Shown piece after piece: positions 42,918 to 50,028 of a DNA stretch of 64,000 bases. The position numbers were made by a program, and so were the translations under genes. The stretch spans positions 248,001 through 312,000 of the forward strand of contig NZ_WQNH01000001.1 of NCBI RefSeq assembly GCF_009812055.1, given 5' to 3'. The stretch is from Chelativorans xinjiangensis (GTDB taxonomy: Bacteria; Pseudomonadota; Alphaproteobacteria; Rhizobiales; Rhizobiaceae). Numbering within the stretch: the first letter of the stretch is position 1; every line of letters starts with the position of its first letter. The notes beneath the pieces are model-generated. The model saw only the letters and a list, made by a program, of their open reading frames with translations, did not search any database and was not told where the DNA came from.

Positions 42918-44620
42918 TCCTTCTCCTTCACGGCGGTTTCGATGAGCGAGGCCCCTCGGCGGAGCGATTGAACGTTCTGCCGGTAGATCCTGAGCCACCC
43001 GCTGTCGTCCGGCGGTTCAGGCGGCGAGAAGTCCGCCGCGCGGGCAGCGAGTTTTTCGGCATCCACCTCAAGATCGATACGCTTGTCGCGCACGTCGATG
43101 TCGATCACGTCCCCATCGCGAACGAGTGCGAGCGGGCCGCCATCGGCGGCTTCCGGCAGCACCTCGCCGACCACCAGCCCCTTGTTCACAAGGCCGGAAA
43201 GCTGCCCATCCGTGACCACCGCCACCTCGGCACCCATACCGGCGCCTTCCAGTGCGAAGACCAGCCGCGATGCACCGCCCATGCCGGGCCCGCCGCGAAC
43301 GCCCTGCCCGCGAAGCACGACCACATCGCCAGCCACGATCCGCCCCGCCGACAAGGCTGCCTCGGCACTGGCGCTGTCTTCGAAAATGCGGGCGCGACCA
43401 CGAAATGCCAGCTTGCGGTCCGGCGTCCGCAGCCCGACCTTCACGATGGCTGTTTCCGGCGCAAGGCTGCCGCTGAGGAGCACGATCGCCGCCTCCTTCG
43501 ACCAGGGTCGCTCCAGCGGCCGGATGACCGTGTCATCGGCCAACGCCATGTCCGCGAGTTCGGTGCCAAGGCTCCGGCCGGTTGCCGTCAGCACTTCCGT
43601 ATCGAGCTGCGGCTCCAGCCGCTTCATCACGGCGCGCGCGCCGCCCGCCGCTTCGAACGCCTCTATGGTGTCGGCGCCGATGGGGCGTACGGCGGCAAGC
43701 ACCGGTATGCGATCCGACTCCCTGTCGAAGGTCTCGTAGATGTCGATGTCGACGCCCGCCTCCAGCGCTACGGCCTGCAGATGCTTGATGCAGTTGATCG
43801 AACCGGCCTCAGCCAGCACCACGCGCGCAGCATTGCGGAAGGCACCTTCGGTCAGGATCTGCCTCGGGCGGAGGTCTTCCCACACCATCTCGACAATCCG
43901 CCTGCAGCTTCGCTCGACCATCTTCCACATGCGGGGCGAATTGGCCGCGACAGGCGCGCTTCCCGGCAGCGCCATGCCCAACGCCTCGACCACCGAATGC
44001 ATCGAGTTTGCCGTTCCCATGCCGGAACACACGCCCGGCGAACGAATGGCAGCATCGGCCATCGCAGTAAGCCGCTCGAGGCTGGTTGCCCCCTGCGCGT
44101 GGTGGCCGGCGTGCAGGAAAACCTCCTCGATATCCACATGCTCGCCGTCCAGCTCGCCACTAGACTGATAACCGCAGATCACGACCAGTGCGGGAATGTT
44201 GAGCCGGGCAGCCGCCATCAACTGCCCCGGCACGGTCTTGTCGCAGGAGGTCAGAAGGATCATCCCGTCGAGCTGTGCCCCTTCGACCTGAACCTCGATA
44301 TCATTGGCGATCAGGTCACGGCTCGGCAGGATGAAGGTGGCGCGACGGCCTGCGGAAATAATGAAATCGGACGGAGCCGTGGTGCGTATCTCGAAGGGAA
44401 GCCCGCCCGCCTCGCGAATCCATCCCTTCGCTCTCCTGGCGATTTCATCGATATGAGAAAAACAGATGGCTATATCCGACGACGTGTTCACGACCGCGAT
44501 CTTCGGCTTGAGCATGTCTTCGTCGGTGATACCGAGAGCGCGCCACTGCGCCCGCCGAACCGCCCAACGCGACGTTCCGACCTCGAAATTCGAGCGCAAG
44601 TCCCGTTTTCGGCCGCTCAT
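42914..44620 (-). CDS. IlvD/Edd family dehydratase
   Basis: A 568-residue iron-sulfur dehydratase of the dihydroxy-acid / sugar-acid dehydratase family. Cluster cysteines are C53 (AICFSH), C126 (SCDKTVPG) and C198 (GVCSGMGTANSM). The C-terminal swivel domain contains GPGMGGASRL and VTDGQLSG. The catabolic setting (TRAP uptake, aconitase X) favours a sugar-acid-type dehydratase over the branched-chain amino-acid enzyme. The start at 44620 follows GGAGGAGATTTG. It is the first gene of a seven-gene minus-strand operon that ends with DctM. Confidence 0.92.
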   Translation of the reverse strand: MSGRKRDLRSNFEVGTSRWAVRRAQWRALGITDEDMLKPKIAVVNTSSDIAICFSHIDEIARRAKGWIREAGGLPFEIRTTAPSDFIISAGRRATFILPSRDLIANDIEVQVEGAQLDGMILLTSCDKTVPGQLMAAARLNIPALVVICGYQSSGELDGEHVDIEEVFLHAGHHAQGATSLERLTAMADAAIRSPGVCSGMGTANSMHSVVEALGMALPGSAPVAANSPRMWKMVERSCRRIVEMVWEDLRPRQILTEGAFRNAARVVLAEAGSINCIKHLQAVALEAGVDIDIYETFDRESDRIPVLAAVRPIGADTIEAFEAAGGARAVMKRLEPQLDTEVLTATGRSLGTELADMALADDTVIRPLERPWSKEAAIVLLSGSLAPETAIVKVGLRTPDRKLAFRGRARIFEDSASAEAALSAGRIVAGDVVVLRGQGVRGGPGMGGASRLVFALEGAGMGAEVAVVTDGQLSGLVNKGLVVGEVLPEAADGGPLALVRDGDVIDIDVRDKRIDLEVDAEKLAARAADFSPPEPPDDSGWLRIYRQNVQSLRRGASLIETAVKEKE

Positions 44621-45129
44621 CAAATCTCCTCCTCGGTCATCATTTGACCGGAGACCAAAAAGCCATAGGACGACCGACGACAGAAGGCACCGGCTGCGCC
44701 ATTCACCTTTCGCGTTTCGAGAAAGATCGCGCTACGCCACCCTTCGCCGCGCCCTCCTCGGGTAGGAGAACCAGCCTGCTCAGCGCATCGCAGAGTTCGA
44801 CCGCGCCGGACGGCAGGCTTCACCAGCCCCCGTCTATGCCGACCTCCATCGACGTGCTTTGAGGCAGGCGCAGCGGCCGCCGCGCGAGCCTCCGTCAACG
44901 ATCAGGACGGCCGACAAGTCCCTTTTACCGCTCCGTCTTTATCGCTTCAGCGACGGGACGCCCGTAGGGCCTGGGTTGCGCATCTGCGCTGGCCACCATA
45001 CGTCAACGGAGCGCTTGAATACCCCGTGTCCCGCATGCGAGCGCGTGAATGGCAGCCCAAAGGCGCTGGGGTCTCGCCGCGTGATAGCCCGGATCGTGGT
45101 CTGCGGCTCGATACGGAGGATAACCCTCG
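44621..45129. other. Gene-free stretch between divergent operons
   Basis: This is 509 bp with no supported gene; the short open frames have no family resemblance and no ribosome site. It must hold the promoter of the IlvD/Edd-TRAP operon at its left end and that of the FMO-like gene at its right. I see no repeat copy or RNA-like fold. Confidence 0.4.
44634..44650. promoter_or_regulatory. Inverted repeat before the IlvD/Edd-TRAP operon
   Basis: CGGTCA-TCATT-TGACCG is a perfect 6-bp inverted repeat, 13 bp upstream of the dehydratase start codon and overlapping its ribosome site region. It is a good operator candidate; its position would block transcription start or translation. The regulator is unknown; the LysR at the operon's end is one candidate. 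Confidence 0.5.
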
Positions 45130-46239
45130 ATGTCTCAGACCTACCCAGGCCCCATCGCACCGAGTGTCGCCGTCAAGGTGCAGATCGTCGTCATTGGGGC
45201 CGGCCAGGCGGGTCTCTCGGCCGCATATCACCTGAAGAGGCGAGGCTTGGCCCCGCACAAGGGTTTCGTGGTGCTCGACCAATCGCACGAGCCGGGCGGC
45301 GCTTGGCAACACCGCTGGCCCTCGCTGACTCTCAGCACCGTAAACCGTATCCACGATCTGCCGGGCATGCCCTTTTCCGAGGCGGTCGAGACCAGCGCCA
45401 CGGAGGTGCCGGCCAGTTCCGCCGTGCCGGCGTATTTCGCCGCATACGAGAAGAGGTTCGAGCTTCCGGTCTACCGCCCGGTGACGGTGAAGATCGTCTG
45501 CGAGAGGGACGGTCGCTTCAGGGTCGAAACGGACCGCATCCAGTTCTCGGCACGCGGGCTCATCAACGCCACAGGGACCTGGGAGAGCCCCTACGTTCCC
45601 GACGTCCCCGGGCGCGATCGGTTCAAGGGCAGACAACTGCACACGAAGGACTACCACACGGCCGATGAGTTCAGGGGACGGCATGTCGTCGTTGTAGGGG
45701 GCGGCATCTCGGCGATCCAGTTACTCGACGAGGTCTCGCGCATCACCACCACCAGTTGGGTGACGCGAAGGCCACCGGCGTTCCGACAGGGACCTTTTGA
45801 CGAGCGTGCCGGCCGCGCGGCAGTGGCGATGGTGGAGGACCGGGTGCGCCGCGGCCTGCCGCCTGCGTCCGTCGTCTCGGTCACCGGCATTCCGCTCACG
45901 CCTGCCATCGAGGCGATGCGGGCACGCGGCGTGTTGAACCGGCTCCCCATGATCAGCGAGGTCACCGAGGATGGAGTGCGCTGGCCCGACGGCACCGCGC
46001 TTCGCGCCGACGTGATCCTCTGGTGCACCGGCTTCCGCAGCTCGCTCGATCACCTCGCGCCGCTCATGCTGCGCGAGCCCGACGACGGCATTGTCATGAC
46101 AGGGCGGCTGGCGACGCAGGTCGCGAAGGACCCCGAAGTGCATCTGGTGGGCTACGGCCCATCCGCCTCCACCATTGGCGCGAACCGCGCGGGCGCCGCC
46201 GCCGCGCGAGAACTTATGGCAGTTCTCGGTCTTGCGTGA
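45130..46239 (+). CDS. FMO-like NAD(P)-binding flavoprotein
   Basis: A 369-residue flavoprotein related to flavin-containing monooxygenases. The FAD motif is IVVIGAGQAGLSAAYHLKRR (about 19-38). The NADPH motif is HVVVVGGGISAIQLLDEV. Between them lies the tract LINATGTWESPYVPDVPG, typical of the group. It is shorter than Baeyer-Villiger enzymes. It probably hydroxylates a small soft-nucleophile substrate or acts as a reductase. No neighbour on the same strand shares an operon with it. Confidence 0.88.
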   Translation: MSQTYPGPIAPSVAVKVQIVVIGAGQAGLSAAYHLKRRGLAPHKGFVVLDQSHEPGGAWQHRWPSLTLSTVNRIHDLPGMPFSEAVETSATEVPASSAVPAYFAAYEKRFELPVYRPVTVKIVCERDGRFRVETDRIQFSARGLINATGTWESPYVPDVPGRDRFKGRQLHTKDYHTADEFRGRHVVVVGGGISAIQLLDEVSRITTTSWVTRRPPAFRQGPFDERAGRAAVAMVEDRVRRGLPPASVVSVTGIPLTPAIEAMRARGVLNRLPMISEVTEDGVRWPDGTALRADVILWCTGFRSSLDHLAPLMLREPDDGIVMTGRLATQVAKDPEVHLVGYGPSASTIGANRAGAAAARELMAVLGLA

Positions 46240-46344
46240 CGAAATCATACCCTCGCCTTTGACGACTTGAAGCAGCCCAGGCGTTCCTTGAACAGTCCGA
46301 TCTGCTCGCCCATCTCGTTTGGAAGTTGCTGACGTTCGAACACT

Positions 46345-47289
46345 TCACGGGAACTGCACAGCCATTGTATTGGCGCCGCAGATCAGGACGGCAACGCGCT
46401 CGCCCGCGGCGGGCACGTACCTTCCGCCGAGGAGGGCGGCAAATGCTGCCGCCCCACCTGGTTCCACAACAATCCGCGCTGTTTCCCACAGCGCGGCCTG
46501 CGCGAGCCTGATCTCCTCGTCGCTGACGAGGATAGACCGCTCCACGAACGCTTGTGCGATCGGGAACACCAGCTCGCCGACCCGCCTCGGCGCAAGGGAA
46601 TCGGCGGCAATTCCCTCGGCAGGCGCGTCGACAGGCTGGCCCGCATCCAGCGCCATGCGCAGCGTCGGAGAGCCTTCCGGCTCGACCGAGACGATCCGCC
46701 TTCTACCAGCGAACCAGGCAGCGATGCCGCCGATCAACCCTCCGCCACCGACTGCGACAAGCAAGGTGTCGAACGCCGGCAGGTCCTCTTCGATCTCAAG
46801 CCCGAGCGTTCCCTGGCCGATCAGTGTCTCGGCCTGGTCGTAGGCGTGGATCGCGAGTGCGCCCGACTCCCTGCTGAAGATCTCGCTCGCCACAAGCGCG
46901 TCGGCATAGCGCTCTCCCTCCACCACCAGCCTTGCGCCGTAGCTGCTGATCCGCTCCGCCTTGGCGGGCGAGGTAACGCTTGGCACGTAGATTGTTGCGC
47001 GCACCCCCACACGTCTTGCCGCATAGGCGACCGCCGCCCCGTGATTGCCGCCCGAAGCAGCCGCCACCCCGGCGTCGGGCACGGCTCTTCCAAGAAGATT
47101 GGTGAAGGCGCCGCGGACCTTGAACGATCCGGTATGCTGCAGGCACTCGAGCTTGAGCGCGACCGGCATGGGCGCTCCGCCGAAATCCGCCATGTCGACC
47201 TGGAGGACGGGCGTGCGCCGGATATGAGGCCGGATCAGCACCTCCGCATCGCGGATGCGCTCTGGGGTGACTGGCGTATCGATCGTCAT
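46345..47289 (-). CDS. Threonine dehydratase-like PLP-dependent enzyme
   Basis: A 314-residue fold-type II PLP enzyme without the C-terminal regulatory domain of biosynthetic threonine deaminase. The cofactor lysine is K57 in TGSFKVRGA, the phosphate loop is SGGNHG (79-84) and the glycine loop is GGGGLIGG. Possible activities are threonine/serine dehydratase, serine racemase or hydroxyaspartate dehydratase. The start follows GGAGCCCTTTT. It is divergent from an ArsR-type regulator with an inverted repeat in the 53-bp gap. Confidence 0.9.
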   Translation of the reverse strand: MTIDTPVTPERIRDAEVLIRPHIRRTPVLQVDMADFGGAPMPVALKLECLQHTGSFKVRGAFTNLLGRAVPDAGVAAASGGNHGAAVAYAARRVGVRATIYVPSVTSPAKAERISSYGARLVVEGERYADALVASEIFSRESGALAIHAYDQAETLIGQGTLGLEIEEDLPAFDTLLVAVGGGGLIGGIAAWFAGRRRIVSVEPEGSPTLRMALDAGQPVDAPAEGIAADSLAPRRVGELVFPIAQAFVERSILVSDEEIRLAQAALWETARIVVEPGGAAAFAALLGGRYVPAAGERVAVLICGANTMAVQFP

Positions 47290-47308
47290 AAAAGGGCTCC
47301 AAAGGCGG

Positions 47309-47338
47309 TTGACATTAATTAGTAACTTGGCAAATTAA
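47309..47338 (+). promoter_or_regulatory. Promoter and operator between PLP-enzyme and ArsR genes
   Basis: TTGACA at 47309-47314 with AAATTA 17 bases later forms a plausible sigma-70 promoter toward ArsR. TTAATT-N12-AATTAA (47315-47338) is an inverted repeat covering the spacer and the -10 region, the usual place for ArsR-family binding. No ribosome site precedes the ArsR ATG at 47343, so a leaderless message is possible. Confidence 0.5.
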
Positions 47339-47342
47339 CGAA

Positions 47343-47645
47343 ATGCAAGAGGTCGATGTCATCAAGGCGATCGCTAACGAGCGGCGGCTCCAGATTCTCG
47401 ACTGGCTCAAGGACCCTCGGTCCCATTTCCGGCCACAGGTCGATGGCGACCTTGTCGAGGATGGCGTCTGCGCAGTCCTGATAGCGGAAAAGCTGGGGAT
47501 TTCCCCGGCGACTCTCAGCGAGCACATGCGGGTGCTTTCCCAGGCAGGGCTCGTGCGCTCGAAACGGATCAAGCAATGGATTTTCTACAGGCGGGATGAG
47601 GAACGAATTAGCGCGTTCAAGACCCTGATCCAGGAGCGGTTGTGA
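47343..47645 (+). CDS. ArsR family winged-helix regulator
   Basis: A 100-residue ArsR-type repressor. The HTH is AVLIAEKLGISPATLSEHMR, and the b-wing is SKRIKQWIFYRRDEERI. The classic metal site ELCVCDL is absent (GVCAVLIAE instead), so it probably senses something other than a metal. It is divergent from the PLP enzyme gene and likely controls it. It converges on the TetR gene, 50 bp between the stop codons. Confidence 0.9.
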   Translation: MQEVDVIKAIANERRLQILDWLKDPRSHFRPQVDGDLVEDGVCAVLIAEKLGISPATLSEHMRVLSQAGLVRSKRIKQWIFYRRDEERISAFKTLIQERL

Positions 47646-47695
47646 CGTTTGCCCCGCGCTCACGCAAAAAGGTCGAACGTGATCGCATATCGGTC

Positions 47696-48274
47696 TCAGC
47701 GCTTGCGCAGCCCGTCGACGAAGACGTCGACGAGGCGCAGGGCGGTCGGCTGCCAGTCGGTCGTGCCCTGGGAATAGAAGATGCCGACGAGGGTGCGCAG
47801 CAGATCTTCCGGCGGAACGTCGGAGCGGATCTCGCCCGCCGCGACGGCGCGGTCGAGCAGCAGGCCGATCGAATTGGTCAGCCGCTCGAAGGAATAGGCC
47901 TTCAGGTCCGAAGAGCCGTGCGCGACGAGTTGAAGCGCCTCGATCATGCCCTTCTTGGTCGCCACGAGGCGAACGTTGGCTTGTAGCCATTTTCGCAGCG
48001 CCTCCACCGGGTCGTCTTCGCGAGCAAGCTGCTCGGCAAGTTCGCCGAGGAGGTCCACTTCATGGCGGTAGACAGCCTCGAACAAGGCCTCGCGCGTCGG
48101 AAAATGCCGGTAGAGCGTGCCGATGCCGACGCCGGCCTGGCGCGCGACCGCTTCAAGGCTCGCCTGCGGGCCGCCGGCGCTGAAGATTTGCGTCGCCGCC
48201 TCGAGCAGGCGCTCGCGGTTGCGGAGCGAGTCCGCGCGCGGCTTGCGCCTTGTCTTTGCGTTCTCAGGTCTCAT
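47696..48274 (-). CDS. TetR family regulator
   Basis: A 192-residue TetR regulator. The N-terminal HTH is SLEAVARQAGVGIGTLYRHF, and the rest is the all-helical ligand domain. It lies head to head with the second molybdenum-hydroxylase operon, 201 bp apart, with a perfect inverted repeat in the gap close to its start. It most likely represses that operon and itself. Confidence 0.92.
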   Translation of the reverse strand: MRPENAKTRRKPRADSLRNRERLLEAATQIFSAGGPQASLEAVARQAGVGIGTLYRHFPTREALFEAVYRHEVDLLGELAEQLAREDDPVEALRKWLQANVRLVATKKGMIEALQLVAHGSSDLKAYSFERLTNSIGLLLDRAVAAGEIRSDVPPEDLLRTLVGIFYSQGTTDWQPTALRLVDVFVDGLRKR

Positions 48275-48307
48275 TTCCGCCAGACAGGGATCTTTCCCTC
48301 TTGATAA

Positions 48308-48324
48308 ACGGAGGCATCCTCCGT
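48308..48324. promoter_or_regulatory. TetR operator candidate
   Basis: ACGGAGG-CAT-CCTCCGT is a perfect 7-bp inverted repeat, followed by TATAAAT, a good -10 hexamer for rightward transcription. This matches the common layout of TetR-type operators in this class. The site is 33 bp from the TetR start and 151 bp from the hydroxylase operon. Confidence 0.7.
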
Positions 48325-48475
48325 ATAAATAAGTTCCACACCGGGCGATCGCACAAAGGCACGCATTCCCGGCCAGGGCCGAAGGGCGTTCGCGTCACTT
48401 CCTTCCCGCGCCCGCATCCTCTGCCACCCTTGGTGGCTCCGATCCATACATCACAATCACTGAATGGGGTACCAT

Positions 48476-48973
48476 ATGTCACTCTCCATCAGCCTCACGA
48501 TCAATGGTCTCAAGCGCGAGATCGCGCTGGACGACCCACGCGTGACGCTGCTCGACCTGTTGCGCGAGCGGCTCCACCTGACAGGCACCAAGAAGGGGTG
48601 CGACCGGGGCCAGTGCGGCGCCTGCACCGTGCTGGTCGATGGGCGGCGCATCAACTCATGCCTCGCGCTGGCTGCCAGCCTCGACGGGGCGGAGATCACC
48701 ACCATCGAAGGGCTTGCCGATGGTGAGGACCTGCATCCGGTCCAGGCCGCTTTCATCGCGCATGACGGCTTCCAGTGCGGCTACTGCACGCCGGGCCAGA
48801 TCATGAGCGCCGTCGGTCTCATCTCCGAGGGTAACGCGGGTGACGACCCCGAGCGCATCCGCGAACTGATGAGCGGCAATATCTGCCGCTGCGGTGCTTA
48901 CCAGGGCATCACCGAAGCGGTGCTGGAGGCGCAGAAGGATCTCGCAGAACGCAACCGGAGGGACGCGGCATGA
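48476..48973 (+). CDS. Aldehyde-oxidoreductase-type [2Fe-2S] subunit, PaoA-like
   Basis: A 165-residue two-cluster iron-sulfur subunit. Cluster ligands are C42, C47, C50, C62 and C101, C104, C137, C139, all present. Unlike E. coli PaoA it has no Tat signal, so the enzyme should be cytoplasmic. I start it at 48476 with GGGG seven bases upstream; an ATG four codons earlier is possible. Gene order S-M-L matches PaoABC. Confidence 0.95.
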   Translation: MSLSISLTINGLKREIALDDPRVTLLDLLRERLHLTGTKKGCDRGQCGACTVLVDGRRINSCLALAASLDGAEITTIEGLADGEDLHPVQAAFIAHDGFQCGYCTPGQIMSAVGLISEGNAGDDPERIRELMSGNICRCGAYQGITEAVLEAQKDLAERNRRDAA

Positions 48974-50028
48974 ACCGTTTCGACTATATCCGGCCGGCCA
49001 GCGTGCCGGAGGCTGTGGAAGCTGCGGCTGTACCCGGGTCGACCTATCTCGCGGCCGGTACCAACCTGCTCGACCTGATGAAGGGCGGGACAGCACGGCC
49101 CGAGCGGGTCATCGACATCACGCGGCTGCCCGGTCTCGATCGCATCGAATGGCTGCCGGACGGCAGTGTGCGGGTCGGTGCGCTGGTTAGAAATTCGGAC
49201 CTTGCCTATGACGACCGCTTCGCGCGGACCTTTCCGGCCGTTGCCGAAGCGCTGCTTTCGGGAGCCTCGGCACAGCTTCGCAATGCGGCGACCATAGGCG
49301 GCAATCTGATGCAGCGTACGCGCTGTGCCTATTTCCACGATCTGGCAAGCGCCTGCAACCGACGGGCACCGGGATCGGGCTGCGACGCGCGCGAAGGGGA
49401 AAATCGCCTCCACGCCGTGCTCGGCTGGAGCGAGCACTGCATTGCCACCCACCCCTCCGATTTCTGTGTGCCGCTCGTGGCGCTCGATGCCGTGGCCGAG
49501 GTGGAAGGCACGCGGGGCGCCCGCGAGATTCCCGTCGACGCGCTGCATGTCCTGCCCGGCGCCGCGCCGGAACAGGAAACGGCATTGGCGCCCGGCGAAC
49601 TGATCGTTTCGCTCAAGATTCCAGCCGAAGCGACAGCATTTGCGCACAATGCGCGCTACCTGAAACTGCGCGAGCGCACTTCCTTTGCCTTTGCCGTCGT
49701 ATCAGTGGCCGCCGCGCTGGAAATGGAAGCCGGTGCGATCCGCAAGGCGCGCATCGCGCTCGGCGGCGTTGCGGCGAAACCTTGGCGGGCGCGCGAGGCG
49801 GAGGCTTCGCTGGCAGGCGCTGAGGCAACCCCCGAGGCATTCGCCAAGGCAGCCGAAATCGCGCTCGCGGAGGCGCGCCCCTCCGGCGACAACGCCTTCA
49901 AAATCGAACTGGCGCGCCGCATCGTCGCGCGCGCCCTGACCCTCGCGCTCGAGGGCACGCCGGAAGCCATCCCTGCGCTGCCGGCCTCGCCCTTCTCGAC
50001 AACTCCCGGAGCGAACCATGCCGCTTGA
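48970..50028 (+). CDS. Aldehyde-oxidoreductase-type FAD subunit, PaoB-like
   Basis: A 352-residue FAD subunit. FAD sites are LAAGTNLLDLMKGG at about 28-41 and TIGGNLMQRTRC at 108-119. An insertion carries cysteines at 119, 129, 138 and 157, the pattern that in PaoB holds an additional [4Fe-4S] cluster; it is absent from the CoxM-like subunit of the first hydroxylase in this window. The start overlaps the iron-sulfur gene (ATGA), and the end overlaps the large-subunit gene by 11 bp. Confidence 0.93.
   Translation: MNRFDYIRPASVPEAVEAAAVPGSTYLAAGTNLLDLMKGGTARPERVIDITRLPGLDRIEWLPDGSVRVGALVRNSDLAYDDRFARTFPAVAEALLSGASAQLRNAATIGGNLMQRTRCAYFHDLASACNRRAPGSGCDAREGENRLHAVLGWSEHCIATHPSDFCVPLVALDAVAEVEGTRGAREIPVDALHVLPGAAPEQETALAPGELIVSLKIPAEATAFAHNARYLKLRERTSFAFAVVSVAAALEMEAGAIRKARIALGGVAAKPWRAREAEASLAGAEATPEAFAKAAEIALAEARPSGDNAFKIELARRIVARALTLALEGTPEAIPALPASPFSTTPGANHAA

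Noticed and set aside
44644-44862. 72-codon frame in the gap before the FMO-like gene
   Set aside because: No family resemblance, low-complexity composition and no ribosome binding site.
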